Shown here in pieces: positions 36,701-49,200 of a stretch of 64,000 nt of DNA. The notes under the pieces are model-generated. The model worked only from the letters and a program-made list of their open reading frames with translations, was not told the DNA's origin and ran no database searches. Source of the DNA: Macrocystis pyrifera (Eukaryota > Sar > Phaeophyceae > Laminariales > Laminariaceae); the NCBI GenBank assembly GCA_031763025.1, contig JASSKH010000041.1, positions 1,302,001-1,366,000 on the forward strand. Reading direction: 5' to 3'. The translations under genes were made by a program, and so were the position numbers. Position 1 is the stretch's first letter, and each line of letters starts with the position of its first letter.

Positions 36701-38530
36701 AACCTAGCCGTGAGTATATTGAGTTGTGTTGCCGTGCGCTGCGTAACAAGAGGGGTAGCAAAAGCTGGGGCTAGTACTGGGTGCGGTGCCGGGGCGAGCG
36801 TAAGAAGTGGCTCGCTCGCTCGCTCGCTGCATGCTGTGAGCGCTCAAAGCCGAAGCTGAGAGCGATACCAGGTACTGTGCGCACGCGCTAAAACTAAGAT
36901 TAGCCGCGAGGAGAAACACTGCTCCAGTACAGTACGCAAGTAAAACTAGGTGCACGTGTTGCGCAGCAAACGGCAGCCTCCTTCGGGGCGTATTGTTTGT
37001 GGACCAAGGCCCCAGAGGGTAAGGTGGACCGAAAACTGGACCGAGTCCGGCGGGCAGGCCGCATAGCACACGTTTTTTTTTATGTTGGGTGAGCTCGCGC
37101 AAGTCCCACAGGCACACAAAGCAGCAGCAGTTAGTTACGCTTGCCGACAACAGTGAAAGTTTGATGAGATATACATGGGCTCCACCGACAGAGGGAAAAA
37201 AAGCGAGGGAGCGATCTGGCAAAAAAAATGTAAAGCAAGCAAAACAACGAACCCCTTGGTTTGTCTTCTTCTTGTCATTTGGGGGTTGGGGGGGGGGGGG
37301 GGGGGGGGATGTTGCACACTTCTGGGCAATCTATTACGAGGGACCATAGTAAATAGGACCAAATAGTGTTAGTAAAAATACGTAAATATATACATTTTTG
37401 TGTGTACCGTAGGTCCTGTTTACTATGGTCCCCCGGAATAGATGAAAAACTTGTCGTTTTGAGACCCTAAACCTGCAGGTTTGAGAAGAAAGTTGTGAAA
37501 GGGTCCGCGAAACACACCTCCAAACCTGCTTCGGATTCCGCAGGTTATGCTGCACGGCTCCCACTCGGAGTCGTGCGGTGGATCGTTCAGATCAGGAATC
37601 GACATCCCCGGAAACATTTCGATCGTGGAGTGGGAATGATCTCTCTGATCTATCCATCCAACGTGTGATCTTGATGAAATAATATTGCCAGTAACCCTGC
37701 ACAAGTGGTGGGGACCCTCTCTCCTCCTGCACAACGTGGTCTCAAAACAACCATGTGGAGACATTGAGCAAATGTAGCGAAACTCCACAAAGTGTCAACA
37801 ACCTCTCAGGTCGATACCGCCTAATATTGCGGAGGACCATAGTAAATAGGACCAAGTATTACTAGCAAAACTAGGTAAATATGTAGTTTTTTGTGTGTAC
37901 CGTAAGTCCTATTAACTAATGGTCCCCCGTAATAGTGTGCTACATTGTAGGATGCTTTTACGCCTGCGTTGTGCAGGGGGGGGGGGGCGTCCCGGCCCCC
38001 TGTGTCCTTACGCCCCCTCCCCCCCCCGCATGAACGCGTGTATGAGCTAACATATAAACATCGCCGCGCACCGCGATTTTGTTGCGCTCCCTTCGCCGGC
38101 TGTCCTCCTCCGCCTGAGCGGCCTCCCTCTCCTTCCTCTCCCTCGCCGCTTCTTGATTGGCCTGCTTCGCCGAGGCCCTCCGCTGCTGGATGCTCTCGAG
38201 CCTGATTGATTGAAGGAAACACGTGAAAGCCATAAAAAATGAAGAACAAAAAACGAAAAAGGAAGGGAAAAAGCACGACGAGAGACAAAAAAAGCCCCAC
38301 GGAGACAGACGAAAAATAAGGCAATAACAACATTACTATGAAGGAAGGAAGGAAGGAAGGAAGCACGAACAAAGAAGAAAAGAGCCACAGAGACAACAAT
38401 GGCGTGTACATTTACGCCAAGCGAGAGCATTTGATGAGACACAACAACAATGGTTGACAGCAAGTAGTGGCCGCAAAAGTGTCGAGCGCGATTAAGTTAG
38501 ACCAAGTTGATTTGGGACATATTGCATGAG

Positions 38531-38622
<92 letters not shown>

Positions 38623-39029
38623 ACTCGATAGCAGAAATGTACTCGATCTCATGCATGGCCGTAGTCGTATGACCATAGACCCTCGCATCCCTACAATGCC
38701 GGGACGGAGCATGTCGGGTTTTCACCGACCAGGCAGACATTGCTTGCACCAAGCGCGAAGTGCCGTGAGATGTCCGGCGAGTCGCATGAAGGGTGAGCTG
38801 CATCCTACTAAGAACCGCTTGTGAGGCGGACTTGCATATGGATGACAGCTTCAATGAGTTAGTTTAATTTCCGGTGTGGCCACTTCCAGAGACAGCAATG
38901 GGAGTACTATGTAACTGCCTCTTTGGTGCCGTACCTTGAACACTACGTGATACGATCAATTCCCTCGTGCAGAGTAAAGGTTCTTTACTTCGCACAAATT
39001 ATCTAACTAGACGACCAGCTGTGGGCGAC

Positions 39030-39071
<42 letters not shown>

Positions 39072-40237
39072 GGTACCCTGGATGTCTAGCTCACTTAGTG
39101 AGCGGCATGTTTTACAGTGTCGTTGCCAACCGACGCCAACCCAACCCATACATAATATATGGGGGGGGGGGGGGGGGGGGGACAGGTGGGGGACTTTGAG
39201 TAATTAATGTCCGGAGTCAATACGCATGAAATCCATACATTTGACATCTAGGATACCGTGTATCAAGCACAGTAGCAGCATTTAGCAGTCTCGATTATCT
39301 AACTTACAGGGGGTGGACTAAATAAATTTAATTAATTGTTTGAGATGTATTAGGAGTATTACGGGGGCCATAATAAATACCATGGTAGGACCAAATACTG
39401 TTAGTAAAAATAGGTAAATACATAGTTTTTTAAAGTGTGCCGTAGGTCCTATTTACTATGGTCCCCCATAATAGTGTGGATTCATTTTATTTTGCCACGA
39501 AAGGGACACGATATACATATATACACATCGAAACTTAAACATGAAAACACAAAAACCCAGGTTTGGACTCTGGTTTGGAAATCAAGCAGATCTTATATTA
39601 TTGGTTTATAGAGTTGTGCAGCTTTTTCGTAGACGAACGCCACATCCAACGAACGGGGGGGCGAAACGGTAAATAATAAGAAATACGCGCAGAACCGAGA
39701 GAGAGTACAAGAACCGTGTTATTCATAATCATAACGAAAACATGTTGAACATGACAGGGATGTTCGGGTCAGATAAAAATCGCGGGTCGGGTCGGGTCGG
39801 GTCGGGTCGGGTTGGATCGGATCCGGTCGGATCGGGTCCGGTCGGATCGGGTCGGGTTGACTCCACCCGACCCGTGATATCTCGAAGACCTCCTGCCTCG
39901 ACCCGACGCATGAGTTTTCGAAGATCTCCCGACCCAACCCGCGGGTTCGGGTCATGACCCGCGAGCAGTCTTGAAAAATAAAAAACGAGAAGTGAGAGTA
40001 TTGTCCGTCTAGCTAGAACGTGCATCCGCACGAGCACGAGTACAGTACCATCATGCTTGCGCGCTTTCTTGTCGTGCATCTCCTTCCGTTGCGCTAACAA
40101 GTCTACCCCAACAGCAGCAGCAGTGGCACCAGCAGCAGAAGAAGCAGCAGAAGTAGCAGCAGAAGCAGCAGCAGCAGCAGCAGCAGCAGTGGCAGCAGCA
40201 GCAGAAGAAGAAGAAGAAGAAGAAGAAGAAGAAGAAG

Positions 40238-40281
<44 letters not shown>

Positions 40282-43200
40282 CGGGCTTTTCGTAGTGAGT
40301 TTACTACAGTAGGCTGTAAAACAATCCCCGTCACGTGTTGTCGACCTCCCTTTTAGCGTTTCCTTCTCGGAAATCTCCTCAGAGAGTTACGTAGTCAGTG
40401 CAAAACATTTCTCGTTGACGAAGAGCTGTGAAACCACCCGATACTCTAGGGTCCGGTACGTACCTTTCGGGCTTTACGTACTGCGGGTTACGTTTTGTTC
40501 CCAAAAGTTGGTTGTTGTCTTGTTGCGTGAGGTGCCTGGTATAAAATAAAGCGAAAATTCGATAAAATTATGTAACATCAGTTGCGAGGTTCGAGGATTC
40601 TGTGGAAACTCATATCAGGTGCACACTTGCAAGCTGTGTGTGCAATACGTACATACTTCGATCGCGCGTACTAGGTGCGGGGTGTGTACTACTCTGAATG
40701 TAAATGCAAGGACCGCTTGGTCTTCGTATTAACGTCGAAGAGGCACTTATATTTTCCGTCCACAGTAGTAGTTTCCACGCGTGCAATACGAAGGATACCG
40801 CTGCGGTCACCCAATACTCGGAGTTGTGAGGTATATCTTCAGAGAGAGCCTCCTCAAGCGGTGGAGGGTTCTTCTTCCCCCCCCCCCTCCCCCCGCCGCC
40901 ATACGACAACGGCCATGCATGATAGTGAGCATACCCCCCCCCCCCCCCGTCCCCGTCCCCGGTATTGTAGGGATGCGAGGGTCTATGTTCGCGAAGGTCT
41001 ATGGTCATATGACTACGGCCATGCACGATAATGACTACACCCCCCCCCCCTCCCCTCGAACTTCAGTTGCTTCGCGCCCTTATGTACCGTATATAGCACA
41101 CGACGACGACGCTGCGTGCTACAGCCAGTCCAGTTGCCTTCCTTGCCTGTCTCTGAGGTCGGCCTCCTTCTCCGCCTTTGCCAGGAGAATCTCCTTCCTC
41201 TTGTTAGACTCGGCCTCCGCCCGTCGATGCTCGTTCGTCTCCAGGCGCGCTTTGGTCTCAACGAGAGACATCTCGTTCAGTAGCCCCAGCCCGGCGCTTT
41301 CCGTAGGGTCGAAGACCTTCCCATTGACGACGTGGTAAAACGAGTAGCGTTTGTATGTATACATACGTATAGCACACAAGGGCGTATTGTTGGTGTTTGT
41401 GTGTAAGTTTTGAGGCGGTTTTAAATGCGGGGGGGGGAGTGTACTCTAGGTTCTGCAGGATGAAAGACCTTTTCATTGACGACGTGGTGAACGAGTAGCG
41501 TATAAAGCACACGCGAGCGTGTTTAGGGTGTTTGTGTGCATGTTTCGAGGCATGGTTTGAGGGGGGGGGGGGGGGGGGGGGGTAATCATGTCATGCATGG
41601 CCGTAGGCGTGTGACCAATAGACCCCCGCATCTCTACAATGCCGGGACGGAGGAAGTTCACTTATGTCATGCATGACCATGGTCGTATGACCATAGACCC
41701 TCGCATCCCTACAATGCCCGGACGGAGCACGTCGGCTTTTCGCCGATCAAGCACACCTCGCTATAGCACCAAGTGCGAAGCCCTGTAAGGCGTTCGGTGA
41801 GTCGCACGAAAGGTGAGCTGCATCTCACTACGAACAGATTTTGAGGTGGAATTTTCTTGCACATATATGAATGACAAGAGTCGAATCATGGTGGAGAGGG
41901 GCGGGGAAAGGGCGAAGCATCCGACAGTTTTCTTCCTGGGACCGGAAAGTCTTAGGCAGAGACCCCCGCCCTTGCTCCTACGCCTGAAGGTTTCGCAAAC
42001 CTAACGTGATCTGATTATCTATCCCCAGCCGGCAACCGAGGGTTTGCGCACTCTGTAACGCCCACACGTGGGGTTAACAAGCCATCAAACATGCGCTACC
42101 GAGCCGTATTCGGGGCATGGGAAAAGAGGGAGCTGGACTTCGTGTCGATTTTCAATGTTAGCTTCCGTTGAAGAACGGTTTCACCGGGGTGCTGGTTGTT
42201 TGCCTTAAGGTGGGCGATCTCCACGGCGATGTCGTCACGCGTAAGCGCGTGAGAAGGTAAAGATGGTTGTTTTATTCTTCAGGGGGGAGGGAAGGCACGG
42301 GGTTCGTGGTGAAATGTCAAGAGATGCGCGGTGGCGATCGTACGACAAGCTTGTGATGTTTCCCGAGGCCGTCATTTCTTCACGAAATCATGAACGTAGG
42401 CTCCACTCGACCCGCGCACGCACGTGGCGGCCCCTCGGCTCTTCCCAAGGTCAAGCGAGCAGCGATTACTTTTCCCTGTTATACAGAATACCATGTCACC
42501 AGCTTTCAAATATGACTGACGAATCAAGGTTAAGGTAAGGTGACAAGGAAGGGTCGCTACGGACGTCCCATCCTTCCAAAGGTGATAAAACCCGCGGAAG
42601 AGTGTGTTGTCTACGGTGGTTCTTCGCCCTCGAAAGGGCCTCTCACCTTCACGCGCAGCTCGTGTATCTCGTGCTCCTTGAGCTTGAGCACCGACTCTTT
42701 CCTTTTCGAATCTTCTTCTTTGGCCTCTCTGCCCGAGTGAAGTTCACAGTCAGTACAGCCGAACCAAGGGGAATGATCAAAATAAGAACCCTACCCCCGC
42801 CCCCCCTCCCCACACCCTCCCGACGAAAAACACAATACCGGGAACTGTGCGCAGTAGTCATCAAGTGCGCTGTGAGGGACAAATATGTCACGCATCGAAT
42901 CGAGATCAAGCCAATGGCAACTGGGGCAAAAAATTGACACCTCGACGATGGAGACGGCTGAGGTCGCAAGGGGCAGCTACGGTTGAGACCCAGACCTGTG
43001 GCCGCACGGTTCTCTGGACGTGCTTTTCCCGTGTCTCACCCCCCCCCCCCCCCCCCCCGCTTCCCCTCTCGCCACTTTCCTCCCCTCTCCTCCCCCCCCC
43101 CCCCCCCTCCCTTCCCCCAACCTCCTACCCCCCCCCCCCTCGCCCGCCCCCACCCTCCATCTCCCGCCTCCCACTTCCCCCCCCCCCCCCCCCCCCCCCC

Positions 43201-46200
43201 CCCACTTCGTTCGCGGCATTATAGAGATGCGACGGTCTACTACGGCCAAGGGTCTATGGACTAACGACTACGGCCATGCATGATATCCCCCCCCCCCCCC
43301 CCCTCCTTCGCCCCCCTTCTTGTCCCTCCCCCCCGACCCCGCTTCACAAATACCGTTTATTTTTCAGGTAATTGGTCGCCCACCTCCTCCTCGCCGCCCT
43401 CCCCTCTTCGAGCTGCTGACATAGTTTGTCTTTGGCGTACTTTCTGTCGTCGAGCACCCTCTGCACAGCATCTTTCGGCGCTGTGTTCCGTACTTCGGCC
43501 ACCTTGTGCAGACGGGTAGGCCAGAAAGAGGCGGGGGGGGGGGAGGGGGGGGGGGGGGTTCCGTTCGAGTTAACGCTGTATGTGCCGTCGCCGTTTCTGT
43601 CCGAAAAGTGCGCCTCACCTCGTACATACATATTGGTTTTTCGGCTGAATCGCGAGCGTGAGAAACGCAACGCGCACACAGCGGGAGAGAGAGGAACGAG
43701 AGAGAAACGACATGCGCACGGGGAGGAAGGAGGGGGGGGTGTACTCAATATCATGCATGGCCGTAGTCGTATGACCATGGACCCTCGCATCCCTACAATG
43801 CCGGGACGGAGCAGGTCGGGTTTTCAGGGCAGACATTGCTTGCACCAAGCGCGAAGCGCCGTGAGGTGTTCGGCGAGATGCGTGAAGGGTGAGCTAGCTG
43901 CATCCTACTAAGAACCGTTTTTTTAGGTGGACTTTCTTGCATGTGGATCACAGCGTCAATGAATTGATTTATTTTTCTGATGTGGCCACTTCCAGAGACA
44001 GCAATGACTTTACTGGTATGTAACTGCCTCGTGGGTGCGTTACCATATACACACTACGTGACACGATCACCCCCCTTGTGCGGAGTTAAGGTTGTCCACG
44101 CACAAAAATTATCTAACTCGACCGCCAGCCGTGATGGCCGTAAAAAAAAAAAAAAACGATACGCTGGTTATCTAGCTCACGCAGCGAGAGGCGTGTTTTA
44201 CAGCCTCGTCGCCAACCGACGCCAACCCAACCTGCATAGAAATATATATACCAGGTGTATCATATAGGGAGGAGGGGGGGGGGGGGGGTGGAACGCTGCG
44301 CGGTGGGTGGCATGTTCTGCCATCACAGGATACATGCGTGGTGCCGGGGCAATCAATATGTGATCCGCTTTTTTTTATTCATGCAGGGCTTTCATTTGTG
44401 AAGGCATTAGGACGTGGGGTGGCGCAAGATACGGTCCCAAAGGCCCGTCCGCCGTTGACAATTTGAAGTTTATGCAGCCCAAAGAACGAAAGGAGGTATA
44501 TACAACAACCAGCGCAAGGAAATCAGTACATATGCACATTGTATCTACAGCAGTATATATCTATAGCCACGTGTTGTTTTTTTCCGAACGTGTGTGATGC
44601 AAGAACGAGCTCGGGATCGTCGAGAAAAGCCTCAAGTACGACTGTTTTCGCTTGGTGAAGCAAAGGACCCCCGTCCTGGCCAAACGTTTATCAGTTACCC
44701 TAGCTAGTTGCGAGCCAAGGTCTAGCTTGGAAGAAGTGAACTTCAGCGAGCTTCTGCGAAGGAAAGCAAGTAGCTTCTGGCAATCAGACGTTTGAGGTCA
44801 ATCAAGATAGGCAGACAGCATCCGCAACGGATTCCCCCGAACGCAGCGATATTGACAACCTCCTCAGCAATGTAATCCAAAGTACTTGACGACGGAAAAG
44901 TTAACGCGGAAGAAAAATGATAAAACGAATCTTCATGCTTCAAGAAGCAAGCGGGCACAGCGCATACTTAAAAATGGCATGGCGGCTTGTGGATTGTTGT
45001 TGTATCTACAGCCTTCATGTTTTTTGTCCACAGCCGAGGTTGCAAAAAAAAGCTGTAGACGAAGCGTTACAAATGCGGTGCGAATAAGCACAGCGGCGAC
45101 CCCTGCCTCGTTCGTATCGCGCGACTGTTTTTCCAGCACTTTTCACGGATTGCGGGTCAAACCTTGTGGGTCGTGTCGGGTCGGGTCAAACTTCGCGGGT
45201 CGGGCCGGGTCGGGTCGGGTCGGGTCCGGTCCCCTAACCCAACCCCAACCCTAACCCGACGCGTGAGAGTTTGTAGACTTCCTGGCCCGACCCGACCCGA
45301 TCCGTGGGGTGTTGAAGGCCTTCTGATGTGACCCGCGAGTTGGATCATGACCCGTAAACAGGTTCGTTTTTTTCAGTTGTCTCAGTATGACGCCTGCAAA
45401 GTCAAATCACCTACCTCTTTCACGAGCCTCCGGTTCATCAACACCGCCAGCTCTTCCTCTGCGTTCCTTTGCTCCCGCATCACGTCCTTCTGTACCTTCA
45501 TCCGAGTCGCGATCTGCAACAAAACGAAACAAACAGTGTTAGCGACTCGTTTTTTTTTTTTGCTTTCGGGCGCGTGCCCCCCCCCCCTCCACTCCCCATT
45601 TTTATGAAAAAAAAGTCTTTCAGCGGATTGGTGAGAAATAATAAAGCTCTCGAGCACCTTTTTTTGTCTCGCCTAAAGCGCACGTAACACGTGCGTACCA
45701 CTCTGTTTCCTAAACGAATATTAATGTCACTACTGCTTGATATTCATATTAATGTCTATACGGTCCTTATATTTCTGCCCAAAGTGGTGTGCCGGTACAA
45801 AAATATTCTGGTACAGTTGAGAGTGGTACACATACGAGGTGCCCTTGCATCACCGTTACGGTTTCATCCAGCATTGAGGCCATCGTTGAGGGTCGATGTC
45901 CCTGTATAACCAGGGAATAAGAGTCAATCAGACATCTAGCATAAAAAAATTGCGTTCGATCCAGCCCGCGGGGTAAACTAAGCCAGCGCGTCATCACATT
46001 CCCAGCAGGAAAAAACCGGCGAGCTGCTTGTTGTTCAACAGCGGAAGTGAGATGGGAGCGGCCGGCGGCGTCCGTTCCCCTCGGACAAAAAGGAGCACAA
46101 CAGCCGGCGGCACATGCCTGGTTTTAGATAATGTTTGCTCCGTTTGGGGGGCAGACACACCAGTCAAATTCTAAGTACTTTCCCCCCAAAATGGGAGTGC

Positions 46201-49200
46201 AGTACATACTACTACTAAACAGGTTTTCGGGGACAAAGTACTTGAAGTTATACTTCTTTTTTTTTTGCTGACATGCAGCGCAGTTCTAAACCGGTTAAGA
46301 AACGGCTGGCACAATAACAACAACAACAACAGCAACAACAACAACAAAAATCGTTTGATCGGCAGGCCACGAGCGCAAGGGTCACATTTGTTCAGGGTCC
46401 CTGATATATCTCCTCCTCGCGCCCGTCTGCCCTACTTGTATACCTGGCATATAGAAACAAATCTCACCTCGCTGTTGGCCGCTCGTTGCATGTCCAACGA
46501 GTCGCGGGCTGCCTGCTGCGAAGCTTTCGCGTATGTCCGCTTCCTCTCTACCTGGAAGCGCGTTAAAAACAAATGTGTGTGTGTATGTATGTATGTATGT
46601 ATGTAAGTGCGCTCGATGAGTTTCACAGCGGAGGCAGATTGCTTACGGTGGCCCCGGGTTTATTTCGCCCCCAGGCACCGTCGACTTTGCCCTGCCGGGA
46701 CTTCAGAGGGAAAAAAATGACGGTAAAACGTGACGGTTTTTTTTTGCGTGGTTGGGGGGGGGAGGGGGGAGGTGATACAATGGTTGATGTCCGAGAGACA
46801 GTGTGAGGAGTCGTGCCGCATCGCCGCGACATGATCCTACGTGTACTCCTATACCATTGATGCTCCTATACCATTGATAATACCATAGTTATCAACCATT
46901 GCTTTGGTCGCTACCTCTACTAATAATAGATCCCACAAGGGGTCGAGGTGAGCATCCACCGGGGTCTACGTAATAGCTTGGTGTGCAGGTCGCTCTATTT
47001 GGTTTCGTCTGACCTCGGACGCTCCCACTATTACTGCGGTATTTCTAGAGGCACGATGCCCGATCGTAACATCCCCATGGGACAACAAACAAAAATAATG
47101 CCTCCTGCGTTTCGAAGCACGCCTGCCTGTGGTTTTCCGTCGCGTATGGGATGGCTACGTACCATTATAGGCATGCTGAGAACGACATGGTAGGTGCCAT
47201 GTATCGCCTCCTACGCTTCTCGAAGCCCTCATTAGGCATCGTAGTGCGCTAAGCTTTGGTTGCTCGCTTTGCGTGCCACGTTTCTTCTTCGTGCTCGCCT
47301 GCTCTTTGCGGAGGGCGGCATCTCGATCGCGCATCTCCGCTTGCCACGCGTAGTATTCCGTGCTGTCTCTCAGCTCGGACTCGAACGACTGCACAATAAA
47401 CGGAAACAGACACAGAAAAAAAGAGGACGAGAGCAACTCAAGAGAGGAAAACCTGCAACAGTCCCGCCAAAAACCAAAAGCTCGAACTCGAACGACCTGC
47501 AAGAAAACGGGGGGGACGAAGCAAAAACGAAGGACTCAGGGAGGAAAGCGTGCGACAGCCCTCCCGTCCCGCCAAAAACAAAAGCTCGGGCTCGAGACGA
47601 CAACAAAAGAGACGGAGGCACGAGCTAGAAGTGTTACGTAGAGAAGCGTGCATATACCGTAATTTCCATGAAACAATAAACATGGCCAAGCAGGGTGAGG
47701 GTGATGGGGAGGGGGGTTTGGAACCCCAGAATGGGGGGTTCGACCCTAGATTGTGCTTCTGTTAGAGATGCACCAACCCCATACCACCTACAGAGCCAAT
47801 AGTTTTGTTGTGATGTGCCCTCCGCGTTTGGAAGGAAATTTCCTCGGAAATTTGTCCCAGTGGGGGATGTGTAATCTTATTACCCGTGTGATACGGTATA
47901 TAACACTGTGCCGCGTTCGTAGTCGAAATTAGCTTTTTCTTCCCTCCGCACGGACACTGCGGCTTCAAGGCGGCGCACTCTCAATGCAGCCTCGTGCGGG
48001 TCCGCGGAAAGACGGAACGCGAGTCAGTAGAGCCCCCCCCCCCCCCCCCGCGGTCGTCCCAGTCTCCAGTCGCCGTGGCCGTCGCCCGCGTGCTTAAATA
48101 GTATCACCTTGATTTGCTGCGCGTCCTGCTCCTGCTTGCGCTTGAGCAGCGCGTCTTCTCTCAGAATGGCGGCAGCGTTAAGGCGCACTTGAGACCCCTC
48201 CTCCGGAAACTTGGGGACGTCGGTTTTGAAGCGCATATCGAAGCGAAGCTCCTGCACCATTCGCTCCTCGGCCTTATTTTGTTTTTGTTGGAAAGGTGAA
48301 AGGCGGCGGTGGGTGGGGTAAAATGTCGGAGGGGTGGGAGGGAGACAGAGAGAGAGAAAGAGAGAGAGAGAATAGAATGAGAGGTTAGCAGAATCGGGGC
48401 TCGCCCGCCGGTACCACCACCACTCTATCGTCTCATACTGGCATACACGTCAACGCCCGACCCGGACCCCCCTGGTCAAGCACGCGCCCCCGGAAACCCT
48501 ATCGCAACGGCTTCCCCCCCGCCGTTTTCGTTCGTTGTTCACCTCGTCCCTAAGTGCGTCGAGAGTGTTCCTGGTCTCGTGCAGACGGAACTCGCCCTTG
48601 CCAGCCTCTTCCGCCTCCCTGTACTTTTGAACGGTTTGCTTTCTGAGGGTCTCTAGTCGTTCTTTCTTCCCGGATTCAACCTCCGCTAGGCTTGTTCGGT
48701 ACAGGCGATCGGTGCTCGGACCGATATGAACTACCTTTTGTCGCCAACAGTGAGGCGGGGAGAGAGAGAGTAAGGGAAGGAGAGAGGACAGGAGGGAGGC
48801 AGGGAGGAAGGGAGGGGAGAGAAGACAGGAGGGAGGCAGGGAGGGAGGGGGAGGGAGGCAGGGAGGAGGGGGGGGGGGGGGAGGGAGGGAGGGAGGGAAG
48901 GGAGGGAGGGAGGGAGGGGGGAGGGAGGGAGGGAGGGAGGGAGGGAGGGAGGGAGGGAGGGAGGGAGGGAGGGAGGGAGGGAGGGAGGGAGGGAGGGAGG
49001 GAGGGAGGGGGGAGGGAGGAGAGAGAGAGGGCAGGAAGAAGGCAGGGAGGGAGGGGGGGGGAGGGAGGGGGAGGGAGGGGAAAAGGCGGGTGTAGAGGGT
49101 ATGTGGACGAAAAAAAGGTGTTACAACCAGGTGCATGTGGAAAGACGGCCGACGTATGCATCAAACGAGGGGAAAGAGAGAACACTCTGCAACGCCGACA

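Noticed and set aside
38492-38854. ORFs with long poly-Pro or poly-Gly
   Set aside because: They are translations of the 88-nt poly(G)/poly(C) run and of the SINE-like element.
48450-49136. 228-codon minus-strand ORF rich in Pro/Ser/Leu
   Set aside because: Most of it is the GGGA tetranucleotide array; only its C-terminal part is the real CFAP99 exon 48734-48543.
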